DNA from: Lachnotalea glycerini
Lineage (GTDB): Bacteria; Bacillota; Clostridia; Lachnospirales; Lachnospiraceae
Assembly (NCBI RefSeq): GCF_003201285.1
Contig: NZ_QICS01000009.1
Span: 109,745-173,744, forward strand
DNA length: 64,000 nucleotides
Reading direction: 5' to 3'
Shown here: positions 43,471 through 52,925 of the stretch, piece after piece
Position numbering within the stretch: the first letter of the stretch is position 1
Layout of the letters: every line of letters starts with the position of its first letter
The notes under the pieces: model-generated
Database searches by the model: none
Seen by the model: only the letters and a program-made list of their open reading frames with translations
Told to the model about the DNA's origin: nothing
Translations under genes and position numbers: made by a program

Positions 43471-44259
43471 TTATTGGCTTATCTGCTTTTGTTTTTTTCC
43501 TTTACTGATATACCAGTACGGAAAAGCTGAAAATATAGAACCGCCAACTATATTTCCAAACGTAACCCATGCGAGATTTTGTGCAGCTGCGGATATTGTA
43601 AGTGTTTCTGCATGTGGAAGCATCAGCGATATAGCAAATATCCCCATATTTGCTATGGAGTGTTCAAAACCTGGTGTAGAAAAGGCGAAAACACACCATA
43701 ATAGCATGAACAATTTTGCTGTCTCCTCTTTCATTTTATAGCAGAGCCAAATTGACATACATACGATAAAGTTACAAAGTATAGCCCTTAAAAAAAGCTC
43801 ATCTGGTGGGATAATAAGCTTACTTTCTGCAACTTTTTCAATATACTGATCTGCCAGACCGATTGGGGCTTTGCTTTTTACATACAAAAGCGCCAGTACA
43901 ATAGAACCTGTTAGATTTCCAAGATAACCTACTATAAGTATTTTTATTGTATTCTTTAGGTTAACCGTTTTTTCCAGCAGTCCAATGGTAAATATAAAGC
44001 AGTTTCCTGTAAACAGTTCTCCTCCTGCAAAGTAAAGAAGACCTAAAGCGATTGGAAAGGTAAGCCCAATTGCTATCTTTCCATAATATGTTCCATCCAC
44101 ATTGACAATACTTGCAGTAGTAAAAGCAAGAGCTATCCCAACTATAATGAAAAATCCTGACATCATTGCTAGCAAAAAAAATTTAATAATGCTATCGTTT
44201 AAATAATCACTTTTCATTTTAGCGGAAAGAGCGACATTTTTTATTTCTTCTTTATACAT
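43471..44259 (-). CDS. Formate/nitrite transporter family (FNT) channel
   Basis: 262 residues, six TM helices, with the FNT hallmarks GGELFTGNCFIFTIG, GNLTGSIVLALL, CNFIVCMSIWLC and GFEHSIANMG (pore His). FNT proteins form pentameric channels for formate, nitrite or hydrosulfide; the residue set does not settle which. Monocistronic, with AAGAGGTG before the ATG. Confidence 0.9.
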   Translation of the reverse strand: MYKEEIKNVALSAKMKSDYLNDSIIKFFLLAMMSGFFIIVGIALAFTTASIVNVDGTYYGKIAIGLTFPIALGLLYFAGGELFTGNCFIFTIGLLEKTVNLKNTIKILIVGYLGNLTGSIVLALLYVKSKAPIGLADQYIEKVAESKLIIPPDELFLRAILCNFIVCMSIWLCYKMKEETAKLFMLLWCVFAFSTPGFEHSIANMGIFAISLMLPHAETLTISAAAQNLAWVTFGNIVGGSIFSAFPYWYISKGKKQKQISQ

Positions 44260-44365
44260 TTTCGCACCTCTTTTTCGTTATAAATTAGCAGTTCTTTTTG
44301 CAAACTAATTACTTTTTTAGATTTCAAAACATTGAAAATCCAAAAAAGCAATTTAGTTTTCCTAT

Positions 44366-45574
44366 TTAGTCTAAATAATTGTCAAATAACTCATCCAGCC
44401 AGTCAAACATTACTTGATGAAATAGGGCATGATTTCCTTCCTGACAGTGTTCTTCCGCACCTTCGTCTTTTGTAAAAACTCTTATTGTTTTAGGTGCTTT
44501 GATTTCATCTATTAATGCCGTTAACTGATCCTGTGATACAAAGTGATCCGTTTCTCCCATTGTTAGTAGGATTGGGCATTTGATTTTTCCTGCAATTCCT
44601 TTTAAAGATGCTTTTTTCATCTCTTCAAACAATTCATAACGGTGATCCAATCCAAATACCCAACGACCATTATTTAACATCCATCGTAGATTAGAATTAT
44701 CTTTTTCTGCTATTGCCAGCATATTTTCTCTTTGTTCCTCTGGTAACTGCAATAATTTACTAAGTTGTGGATTCTGATTTAGCGTTGAGTCAAAGGTATC
44801 ATAAAATACATTAAATGCGATGCAGGCTTTGATGCGTTCATCAAACGCTGCTGCTCTTGGTGCGAAGTAGCCACCTAAGCTCATACCAAGTAGTGCAATT
44901 TTATCCATAGCAATATCAGTTCTTGTTTCTAAGTAATCAATGGCTGCACCTACTGGTACTTCTGCATCATGACGCATGTACAAATTTTGTTTGCGCAATG
45001 CCTCTCCCTGTCCAGGCATTTCAAATACCAGACAATGGTATCCTCTCTTTATCGCTGGTGCTGCACCGCTAAAATACAATTCCTGTAACGTTGAATCATA
45101 TCCGCCTATAAAGATAAGTGTTGGACGAACTTTTAATTCATCCTTTTTATCAACAGCCGCTCCATAGAAATATCCTTTTAAATAAGTATTTTCATATGGG
45201 ATTTTTACAATTTCAAAATGAGTGTCAATAAGCTCCATTGATTTTTCAAACGTATTTACACTATTTTCAAAATTTTCCATTCTTCTTGGATCTGTTCCAT
45301 CCAAAAAGAATTCTCCTGTTCTGTAATAGTTATGAGCTCTAAGAAATGCTTCTCTAGCACTCACTTTATGACGTTTCACCAAACAATCTTCTGCTATTTT
45401 TACGGTCTGATCAGCCATTTTCTTCCACTCAGAAAACCAACTTTCAAAATCCCCCTCTGTTATTTTTGATGCTGTTACAAGGCATTCACCGATTTCAGCA
45501 CCCTGGTATCCTGCATAGGTTGCTGCTCTTAATAATTCAAATGAAAATGCCTGATCGTTAAAATAAAATTTCAT
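44366..45574 (-). CDS. Alpha/beta hydrolase (FrsA/dipeptidyl-peptidase-like)
   Basis: 402 residues. The N-terminal about 130 form a helical cap (WFSEWKKMADQTVKIAEDCL). The catalytic domain has PTLIFIGGYDSTLQELYF, the nucleophile elbow ALLGMSLGGYFAPRAAAF (Ser about 233), the acid in MGETDHFVS and the His near GNHALF. Substrate unknown. GAGGAGG precedes the ATG. The TetR gene lies 92 bases upstream on the same strand and probably regulates it. Confidence 0.88.
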   Translation of the reverse strand: MKFYFNDQAFSFELLRAATYAGYQGAEIGECLVTASKITEGDFESWFSEWKKMADQTVKIAEDCLVKRHKVSAREAFLRAHNYYRTGEFFLDGTDPRRMENFENSVNTFEKSMELIDTHFEIVKIPYENTYLKGYFYGAAVDKKDELKVRPTLIFIGGYDSTLQELYFSGAAPAIKRGYHCLVFEMPGQGEALRKQNLYMRHDAEVPVGAAIDYLETRTDIAMDKIALLGMSLGGYFAPRAAAFDERIKACIAFNVFYDTFDSTLNQNPQLSKLLQLPEEQRENMLAIAEKDNSNLRWMLNNGRWVFGLDHRYELFEEMKKASLKGIAGKIKCPILLTMGETDHFVSQDQLTALIDEIKAPKTIRVFTKDEGAEEHCQEGNHALFHQVMFDWLDELFDNYLD

Positions 45575-45666
45575 GATAAATTCCTCCTCGTATTTATTTT
45601 TTAATGCTTTTTTTGATTGAGCATTCAGTGAACGAAATTCTTTTAAAATTACCTGAAAAATTCTTT

Positions 45667-46320
45667 TTAGGATATTTTCCAGGTTAATAATGTGTAGTCC
45701 ACAATCTCTTCTAAATATGTTTCCTTATCTACCGCATACATTTTATATTGTTGAAACAAGATATCCTGAACGATATAGGAATAAATTGCACTCCAAAATT
45801 GGTTTGTCATCATAAAAAAATCCATAGAACGTATTTCATTTTTAATGGCTCTTTGCTCTAAAGCCTTCATCGTCTGTTCTGTGAGAATCTTCATATGTCT
45901 GCCAAATTTTTCAGTATAGGATTTTGCAAAAATATTTTTCTCCCTGAGCAAAATCATTAAAACATTCTTATCCTTTGCAATATAGGTAAAAAAGATATTA
46001 CCAAGATCTATCAGCATCTCACGAATCGGCACATCCTCTTTTATGGAAGCAATATCGGTTTCAATCCTCAAATATCTCTCATCTAAAAAATCGTTTAAAA
46101 TGGTATTAAGTATCTGCATTTTCCCTTCTGGAAAATAGTGATAAATTAGCCCATCCGCCATACCAATATGTTTTGTAATTTCACGAGTTGTAGTTGCATG
46201 ATAACCATTTAGGGCAAATAATTCTTTTGCTGATTCTAAAATTTGTGCTCGCCGTTCAATGGCCTGCAAATCACGACTTGTGAGTTTTGAACTATCATTT
46301 TTTTGCTTCATATTTTTCAT
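45667..46320 (-). CDS. TetR-family regulator
   Basis: 217 residues with an N-terminal TetR HTH (RAQILESAKELFALNGYHATTTREITKHIGMADGLIYHYFPEGK, about 24-68) and a helical ligand domain. It stands directly upstream of the hydrolase gene on the same strand, its likely target. Confidence 0.9.
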   Translation of the reverse strand: MKNMKQKNDSSKLTSRDLQAIERRAQILESAKELFALNGYHATTTREITKHIGMADGLIYHYFPEGKMQILNTILNDFLDERYLRIETDIASIKEDVPIREMLIDLGNIFFTYIAKDKNVLMILLREKNIFAKSYTEKFGRHMKILTEQTMKALEQRAIKNEIRSMDFFMMTNQFWSAIYSYIVQDILFQQYKMYAVDKETYLEEIVDYTLLTWKIS

Positions 46321-46431
46321 TCACCACCTGTTCAACCAAATTATATCTCTTTTTTTTGATTTATACAAGATGTTTTTGTAAAATGTTCAAATGTAAAATT
46401 AATTATTCCATTTTATAAAGAGGGGTATAAC

Positions 46432-46581
46432 TCATTCAGTTCGTCCAATAAAGAATGAATAGCCCTCTGCCTTACCAAGTTGATTCGTTGGTGTATGATC
46501 AACAATTACCGTTGCCTTCAACAATGACGCTATCTGTTCCTGCATTGCAAGCATAAACAGCGTATCTGTAACGACTTTGTT
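46432..46581 (-). pseudogene. Unidentified C-terminal coding fragment
   Basis: One minus-strand frame is open between stops and reads VVTDTLFMLAMQEQIASLL, then KATVIVDHTPTNQLGKAEGY and SFFIGRTE. The composition is protein-like and unlike the flanks, but there is no start codon region or ribosome site. I do not recognise the family. The rest of 46321-46737 shows no gene. Confidence 0.35.
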
Positions 46582-46737
46582 TTAATTACAGGGCAATTTG
46601 TAAAAGACAGGATAAAAGTAATCATAGTGAATGGGGAATTAGGATATTAAAATCCACAACAGTCTACTGCAAACAAGCTTAGTTTATGAGGGATAAAGAA
46701 ATGGTTATGTTCTTCGTTCTGAAAAAACAACCACTTT

Positions 46738-47097
46738 TTATATTTTCTTTAGGGTTTCCACAGTTCTTTCATTTATTATATTACCTGTATTTAAAGTAGC
46801 CATCGATTCTACAAGCATTACATGAACTTCTTCCTCTGCAACAGGCATATGCTCGATTCCTCTAGGGATTACAATGCATTCACCTTCATTGAGTTGTACA
46901 TCTTTTTCTCTAAACTTAATGGTTAACACGCCTTTCAGTACATAAAACATTTCATCCTCAGTTTCATGAGTATGCCATATAAAATCGCCTTTAAGCTTGG
47001 CTAATTTCACATAAGACTCGTTAATTTCGCCTATAATTTTAGGACTCCAATATTCATTAAAAAGGCTAAGTTTTTCTGCAATATTAATTTTTTCCAT
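46738..47097 (-). CDS. Single-domain cupin protein
   Basis: About 119 residues: cupin motif 1 GDFIWHTHETEDEMFYVLKGVLTI with two His and one Glu metal ligands, and motif 2 GECIVIPRGIEHMPVAEEEVHVMLVE. The start at 47097 has TTGGAGG upstream. Small cupins of this kind bind a metal and may be sugar or amino-acid binding enzymes; the function is not determinable. Confidence 0.88.
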   Translation of the reverse strand: MEKINIAEKLSLFNEYWSPKIIGEINESYVKLAKLKGDFIWHTHETEDEMFYVLKGVLTIKFREKDVQLNEGECIVIPRGIEHMPVAEEEVHVMLVESMATLNTGNIINERTVETLKKI

Positions 47098-47219
47098 TAT
47101 AAATACCTCCAATTTTTAAATATGATATGATGTGAAAAGAAATTAAATCATTTCGTTAAACAAACTTAAGTCATCTAATGGGATAGATGGAACTACCCCA
47201 AAGTTTCTCCACCACTGAT

Positions 47220-47717
47220 CTATATTAACTTCTTATAACCACTCCAATCAGGGTTCAAGCTATAAGTTTTTCCATCAGGAATCAAATGAATATAAACTTT
47301 CTTCCCGTCTACACATTTCAAACGACTATCAACCTTGAAAATACCGTCGACATGACTATCATCCACATTTTTTAGTAACTCTTCTTTTGCTTTTTCTTTC
47401 GCTACTTCTTCCGTCTCTGCTACAAAAAATCCATATTCATGTTGTTCTCCAAACATCTCCTTTAAATAACCACCCATATTTACAAAAAACAGACTAAGTT
47501 CCGTCTTCTGCGGATGATCTTCAATTTGAATCGCATGACCATCTGCACCTGCAAGTACTTTATGTTCATCTAGGTGCAAATGTTCGCCATACCAGCCTTC
47601 TTTAAGAATCTCATATGTATTTTCAATTGAATCTGCTATTACCAGTTGCACATCATGTACTTCAATATTCGCTTTGCTAATACTCCCACCAATTCCAATT
47701 ACAAATAACTTGCTCAT
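47220..47717 (-). CDS. DUF1543-domain protein
   Basis: 165 residues beginning MSKLFVIGIGGSISKANIEVHDVQLVIADSI, matching DUF1543 with its two related halves (LSLFFVNMGGY..EYGFFVAETEEVAKEKAKEELL). Cytoplasmic, function unknown. TAGGAGG precedes the ATG. It follows the EFR1 gene by 62 bases on the same strand, so the two may be co-transcribed. Confidence 0.85.
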   Translation of the reverse strand: MSKLFVIGIGGSISKANIEVHDVQLVIADSIENTYEILKEGWYGEHLHLDEHKVLAGADGHAIQIEDHPQKTELSLFFVNMGGYLKEMFGEQHEYGFFVAETEEVAKEKAKEELLKNVDDSHVDGIFKVDSRLKCVDGKKVYIHLIPDGKTYSLNPDWSGYKKLI

Positions 47718-47779
47718 AAATTCCTCCTAATATTATACTTTCGTAAACTCAAATTTTACTTCATCTTTTCACTATAACT

Positions 47780-48577
47780 TTAATTTTCTTCAAGGGGTTT
47801 CCCCATAAGCTCCTTTGCTTTAACCACTCGATACTGTTTGAACTTTTTACCCGGAATGATTACTGCATTAACTGGGCAAAAACTTAGGCATCGCATGCAT
47901 AACTCGCATGAGTCGTGCCATTCTGGATACTCTTTCATATCAATATTGTTCACGGGACACAGCTTTGAACATAGACCGCATTTAATACATTTGTCTTTAT
48001 CCACAGCAATTTTTCGTCCTTCAGCCAGAGCAATCCGATTCATCACAAAATCATTACAGCAGATATTATAAAAGCCCTTTGAAAGAAAGGGAATACGCCT
48101 CCAAGAAGTATTACCTTCAATAAGATTCTCTGTATATTCCCTAGCTTTTCTAAGACCATTATTTATTTTTTTCTCATTCTCTTCCTCATTGATCTGCTTG
48201 GGAAGCCAGTTATTAGGCATCACAATCTCACAGGCACCGATACAGTCATATCCCTTTTCTGCTAGAACTTTTTTCAGTGGTCCCACAATAGCACCAGAGA
48301 AAGCCATCATAGTATCCACCATAAAGACAGGTGTTTTCTCAGCCCTTGGAAGTGCTTTTAGGAAATTCCATACAAATGGCAAGGTAGATTGGAAAGCAAC
48401 CGGAAAGGCAATCCCGAAAGGGGTAGAGATGTCTATTTTCTTTGGATCAGTATCTTCAATTTTATAGAGCTTAACCTGTATTCCTTTTGCGGAAAAGGTT
48501 TTTATCATTTCTTTCACTATCAATAACGTATTTCCGGTTCCTGAATAGTAATAAAAGTTGATGTGTGTTCCTAACAT
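47780..48577 (-). CDS. EFR1-family ferredoxin-flavodoxin protein
   Basis: 265 residues. The N-terminal part is a flavodoxin-like fold with the FMN phosphate loop YYSGTGNTLLI (about 10-20). The C-terminal part holds two 4Fe-4S motifs, CIKCGLCSKLCPVNNI and CELCMRCLSFCPVNAV. EFR1 proteins are predicted cytoplasmic electron carriers of anaerobes. CAGGAGG lies before the ATG. A TetR gene and palindrome lie upstream, so expression is probably inducible. Confidence 0.92.
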   Translation of the reverse strand: MLGTHINFYYYSGTGNTLLIVKEMIKTFSAKGIQVKLYKIEDTDPKKIDISTPFGIAFPVAFQSTLPFVWNFLKALPRAEKTPVFMVDTMMAFSGAIVGPLKKVLAEKGYDCIGACEIVMPNNWLPKQINEEENEKKINNGLRKAREYTENLIEGNTSWRRIPFLSKGFYNICCNDFVMNRIALAEGRKIAVDKDKCIKCGLCSKLCPVNNIDMKEYPEWHDSCELCMRCLSFCPVNAVIIPGKKFKQYRVVKAKELMGKPLEEN

Positions 48578-48640
48578 AATTAATTTCCTCCTGTTCTATG
48601 AATAATATAAAAAATCCATCCAATATCTAGCATATTCAAA

Positions 48641-49225
48641 TTAAATTTTAATCATAGACCAAAGATTTTGAGCAATTTTCTTTCCATTCATAATAAGTGA
48701 TGATTCGGTGCCAGTAACTGCACAAGCAAACATAAGCCCTTCCACTAGTACGGCAATCTGAAGTGCGAAAGATTGCGGATCAATCTCTTTTTTTACTTCT
48801 CCCTTTTCTTGTGCTTCCTTAAATTTTTCTTCGATTAATGGAATGTTGCCGAAAATATAGTCAGCCACCTTTGTTTTAAATTCCGGGAATTTTTTAATAG
48901 AATCAATTAAAACAAGATAAGTATCACTGCTGATATTGTTATAATATTTGCTGTAGGAGAAATAATCAGAATAATCAAAGGAATTTTGTATCAGTTCCTT
49001 TATGTTCTTTGAAGAAGTATTTTTTTCATCCGTCCATTTCTTAATTTCCTCCATTATTACTTCAATTGCTTGGATAAAAATCTCATCCTTACTTTTAAAA
49101 TGATGGTAAAAAGCGCCTTTCGTAATATTACAGGCATTTGTTATATCATTGATGCTTGTATTATCGTAGCCATTAGCTATAAACATTACGACCGCCTGAT
49201 GCAATAACTGTTCCTTTGTTTTCAT
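48641..49225 (-). CDS. TetR-family regulator
   Basis: About 194 residues: TetR HTH (LLHQAVVMFIANGYDNTSINDITNACNITKGAFYHHFKSKDEIF) plus a nine-helix ligand domain with the YsiA-like C-terminus. The start at 49225 follows AAAGGAGAAAA. It is encoded 63 bases upstream of the EFR1 gene on the same strand, and a perfect 13-bp palindrome overlaps its promoter region, so it is self-regulating and likely controls EFR1. Confidence 0.9.
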   Translation of the reverse strand: MKTKEQLLHQAVVMFIANGYDNTSINDITNACNITKGAFYHHFKSKDEIFIQAIEVIMEEIKKWTDEKNTSSKNIKELIQNSFDYSDYFSYSKYYNNISSDTYLVLIDSIKKFPEFKTKVADYIFGNIPLIEEKFKEAQEKGEVKKEIDPQSFALQIAVLVEGLMFACAVTGTESSLIMNGKKIAQNLWSMIKI

Positions 49226-49240
49226 ATTCGTTTTCTCCTT

Positions 49241-49276
49241 TATCAAAACATACTAAACGGATGGTATGTTTTGATA
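49241..49276 (-). promoter_or_regulatory. Perfect TetR-type operator palindrome
   Basis: TATCAAAACATAC (49241-49253) and GTATGTTTTGATA (49264-49276) are exact complements around a 10-base centre. The palindrome lies 16 bases before the TetR start and contains the central ATACTAAACGGATGGTAT type of core seen at TetR targets. The rest of 49277-49481 shows no gene. Confidence 0.75.
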
Positions 49277-49481
49277 AGTATACTAATCTTATAATAGATT
49301 GTCAAGGCTATACATAATAAGGAAATATACGCACGAGGTGTAAATCCATGAATAAAAAGGATGCTATGTTTTACAAATTATCCTAACTTCTCATTGAATG
49401 TAAGGCGATCACTGGTCCTCTTTTTTTGTAGTTTGGCATACTTGCATTCTTCACTGTATTTATTTTCCGAATCACATATTT

Positions 49482-50263
49482 TTAAATCCAGTAGGTATGT
49501 TCCAGTGAACCACTGCCTTTACCCAAATCAAGCCCTGCACGTAATGCACCCGTAAGGTAGCTCTTTGCATTTTTTATACTTTCATTAAGACTTTTTCCTC
49601 CTGCAAGATTGCATGCAATAGCAGATGACAGAGTACATCCTGTGCCATGCGTGTTGGGGTTATCAATTCTTTCCGTACGATACCAGTACATATTATCATC
49701 TTCAGTACAAAGCAAATCAATCGCATCGCTTACAAGGTGACCGCCTTTTACTAGTACGGCACCTTTTATTTTATTAGCAATATATTTTCCTGCTTCGCTC
49801 ATATCCTTCTCGTCTTTTATTTCAAACCCACAAGCACCTGAGATTCCGGAATATTTGGTGTGATAACCGTACCAATTGGCAAAAGAAGATTAATAAGCGC
49901 ATCTTGAGCCTCATCCGAAATCAGCTTGCAACCACTGGTGGAAACCATCACCGGATCAATAACAATATTTTTTGCATTGTACTGATGGAGTTTTTTTACA
50001 ATAGCCTCAATGATTTTGCTATTTGATACCATACCGATTTTAACTGCATCGGGAAAAATATCGGTAAAGATGCAGTCTAATTGATTTTCAACAAACTCAG
50101 GTGTTGCCTCCATAATACCAAAAACTCCCCTTGTATTTTGCGCGGTAAGTGCAGTAATAGCGCTCATCGCATACATTTTATGTACTGTAATCGTTTTTAT
50201 ATCGGCTTGTATTCCGGCTCCTCCACTTGAGTCTGATCCTGCTATTGTCAACACTTTTTTCAT
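49482..50263 (-). pseudogene. thiD: Hydroxymethylpyrimidine (phosphate) kinase ThiD, frameshifted
   Basis: ThiD phosphorylates HMP and HMP-P for thiamine synthesis. The 5' frame reads KKVLTIAGSDSSGGAGIQADIKT..ITALTAQNTRGV..VIDPVMVSTSG to TPNIPESQVLVGLK and stops. One base on, the frame continues IKDEKDM-SEAGKYIANKIKGAVLVKGGH..NTHGTGCTLSSAIACNLA, containing the catalytic GTGC. A single lost G/A near 49815 splits it. The start overlaps the HAD stop (ATGA). Loss of the C-terminal half should inactivate it. Confidence 0.88.
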
Positions 50264-50910
50264 TTTATTGCCTCTCTCCAATCCTTATAAGATACTATAT
50301 AATAATCCGACAATTCTTTGATCCGGCTTTGTTTACCTTCAGCGGATTTGTCATACACACCCACAATCTTAAATCCTGCACGCCTAGTTGTTTCAATAGC
50401 ATGAAGCGCATCTTCAAAAACAAGTGTTTCTTCCTTACTAGTACCAATTTTTTCAAGTGCCCTTTCAAATATTATGGGACTATCTTTTCCAAATCCCACC
50501 TCTGTGCAAGTGAGAATATGGCTGAAATATCCCTCGATTCCATTATGTTTTAATGCTGATTCAACCATAAAACGATCCGTTGCTGTTGCGATACACATTT
50601 TCACTCCACGCTTTTGCAACTCTTTGAGCATGGAAACAACTCCTTCTTTAGCTTGGACGACATTTAGATATAAATGGTCAATCATACAATTTACACCATT
50701 AATGATTACTTCAACGCTATCGGTTATTTCATAATTAGCACGATAGTATTCCGCTGCCTGTACAATGCTCATTGCCTTGAATTTTTCATTTAGCCCTTTT
50801 TCGGGAGTAATACCCCTTTTTAAAAGATAATCCTCGCCGATTGTGTCCCAGATAAACATCGAGTCCAGGAGTGTTCCGTCCAAATCAAATATTGCACCTT
50901 TTATATTCAT
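50260..50910 (-). CDS. HAD-superfamily phosphatase of the thiamine-salvage operon
   Basis: About 216 residues with the HAD motifs GAIFDLDGTLLDSM (nucleophile and acid Asp), IATATDR, the Lys in FGKDSP and the VFEDALHAIETTRRAGF Asp pair. The start at 50910 follows AAGGATATGGTG. In this operon type it is inferred to dephosphorylate thiamine phosphate or HMP-P. It is the only gene of the cluster without a frameshift or deletion, sitting between broken thiE and thiD. Confidence 0.85.
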   Translation of the reverse strand: MNIKGAIFDLDGTLLDSMFIWDTIGEDYLLKRGITPEKGLNEKFKAMSIVQAAEYYRANYEITDSVEVIINGVNCMIDHLYLNVVQAKEGVVSMLKELQKRGVKMCIATATDRFMVESALKHNGIEGYFSHILTCTEVGFGKDSPIIFERALEKIGTSKEETLVFEDALHAIETTRRAGFKIVGVYDKSAEGKQSRIKELSDYYIVSYKDWREAIK

Positions 50911-50914
50911 GCGT

Positions 50915-51546
50915 TCACCATATCCTTTGACAGTTAAAAAGTCTTTCAGAAGCTTTCTTGATATTATCTTGTGCAAAAATTGCCGAAATAAGGGCTACAC
51001 CGTCAATACCACTACCGGAAAGGTTATTGATATTAAAATCATAGATTCCACCAATGGCGCATACAGGAACATCCACCACCGTACAAATTGCTTTAAGCGT
51101 ATCATAAGATACAAAATCAGCATCTGGTTTCGTGGATGTTGTAAATACTGCACCTACTCCAAGGTAGTCAGCACCACTCTCTACTGCCTTTTTTGCCTGT
51201 TCTACCGTCTGTGCAGACATACCGATAAGTTTGTCATCCCCTAAGCGTTCACGCACTTTAAGGATATCCATATCATGCTGACCGACGTGGATTCCATCAG
51301 CATCACAAGCAAGTGCTACCTCTATGTCATCGTTAATAATAAACGGCACATGATACTTCTTGCAAAGTGCTTTTATTTCAAAAGCTTCCTCAAGAAAATT
51401 GTTATACTTAAGCTCTTTTCCCGTAACTGAACCATCGTGATTCCACCTTTGAGTGCCTCTTCTACATCGTGAACAAGGGTTCTGCCGGAAAGCCACTTGC
51501 CGTCAGTGACTGCGTATAAAATCATATATTTTTTATCGCACTTCAT
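50915..51546 (-). pseudogene. thiE: Thiamine-phosphate synthase ThiE, frameshifted
   Basis: The first frame reads ILYAVTDGKWLSGRTLVHDVEEALKGGITMVQLREK, then loses frame; the other resumes ELKYNNFLEEAFEIKALCKKYHVPFIINDD..GIHVGQHDMD..VGAVFTTSTK..VPVCAIGGI to the end. The break near 51420 is one A missing from an A-run (GGGAAAAGAG). ThiE joins HMP-PP and HET-P. The start overlaps the thiM stop. Confidence 0.88.
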
Positions 51547-52205
51547 ATTTTGCACCATCCTCAAGCTGTTTTGCATCAAAGTTATATACTGCATCAATAA
51601 TATAATTACGATAGGTGGAATTTCCATCATTTGAAGTCAATCTGCTGTGGGCAATTTCTCCGCACATTCCCATTGCACATACACTTGCAACGACTGCTCC
51701 GAAAATGTCATCCTGATTGGCAACTACATAAGCTGTCATCATTGCACTAAGCATACAACCTGTTCCAGTAATTTTTGACATCATAGGATGACCATTTTGA
51801 ATAACACACGCCTTTGTTTTGTCGGCAACAATATCAATAGCTCCAGTTATGACAATGACTGCTCCTGTATTTGCAGCAAATTGTTTTGCAAAATTTACAG
51901 CATTACTAAGGGTTTCATAGGTTACGATATCCACTACATCAGCATCAACTCCTTTTGTTGTGCCTTTGCCATGAAAGAGAGTCTTAATCTCTGAAATATT
52001 TCCACGAATCACGGTGAATTTAACCTCATCAAGCAGCTTGTAAGCAGTTTGTGTACGCAATTTTGATGCCTACTCCTACAGGATCAAGAAGTACAGGATG
52101 ACCAATCTCATTTGCTTTTTTCCCAGCAAGTAACATGGCTGGAATCGTGCTTTTATTAAGCGTACCTATATTAATATTTAGACCACCACAGATTGAGGTG
52201 ATTGC
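51533..52205 (-). pseudogene. thiM: Hydroxyethylthiazole kinase ThiM, 5'-deleted and frameshifted
   Basis: Only from [20 protein letters not shown] onward is ThiM present; the first about 50 residues are gone, replaced by cytX sequence. After [12 protein letters not shown] the frame is lost (near 52060) and resumes [26 protein letters not shown], ending with the ATP-site ITGTGCMLSAM block. Two independent lesions make it a pseudogene. Confidence 0.88.
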
Positions 52206-52925
52206 TGACCGAACTAACACCTGCTGAATACACATCAAGAAATGTTGTTGTAACGGTAGAAAGAATGATAACAATTAGTCCGACCATACTAAGTCCCGCT
52301 GACAGCATGATTTTTGCAATATCGTTTTCTCTAGTAAACAGTGCAGCTCCCAATCCAATAACATACATCCAGCAACTCACAACAAAATAAGTAGTCGAAC
52401 TTGCTAGCGTTGCCATTTGTTTTTTCTTCGCTGTTCTAGTGTAATCTGAAATTAAAGGTAGCCATGATAGTGGCATAGCGACTGATAGCTCGACTGCTGC
52501 ACCGAAGGTCAACCCTCCTTCTGAAATGGAGCTGATGCGCCACGAAACACAACAATGCTCATTACAATTGTAAGAATAAAAAGTCCACTCATCGCTACAA
52601 TATTTATTTTCCCAAGGCTTTTTATTCCAATTAAAATCCAAACAATTATGAGTGCACCAATTATGAGTGACCACACCCTGCCACCTCCTATGTTTAATAC
52701 CGAGTTTGCTGCGGTCGCTCCTGCAGCAATCATTACGGCAGTCCAACCCACGAGTTGTAATACATTAAGTGAAGAAAAAAGCACAGACCCATATTTGCCA
52801 AATGAAATTTTAACCGTTTCCATTGCGCTTCTTTCCGTCTTCGCACCTATAATCCCCGCCAAGTATAGCAACACACAACCAATTAAATGACCGAGCAATA
52901 TAGCGGCAATCCCTTTGCTAAAGCC
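52206..52925 (-). pseudogene. cytX: HMP transporter CytX fragment, truncated at both ends and frameshifted
   Basis: The permease body starts at GFSKGIAAILLGHLIGCVLLYL and continues in the upstream frame to FRGASAPFQ, where one base is lost (near 52525); the next frame gives EGGLTFGAAVELSVAMPLSWLPLISDYTR to [14 protein letters not shown]. The first TM helix and the C-terminal helices are missing. CytX-type NCS1 permeases import hydroxymethylpyrimidine. Its 5' end is fused in frame to the decarboxylase fragment. Confidence 0.85.
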
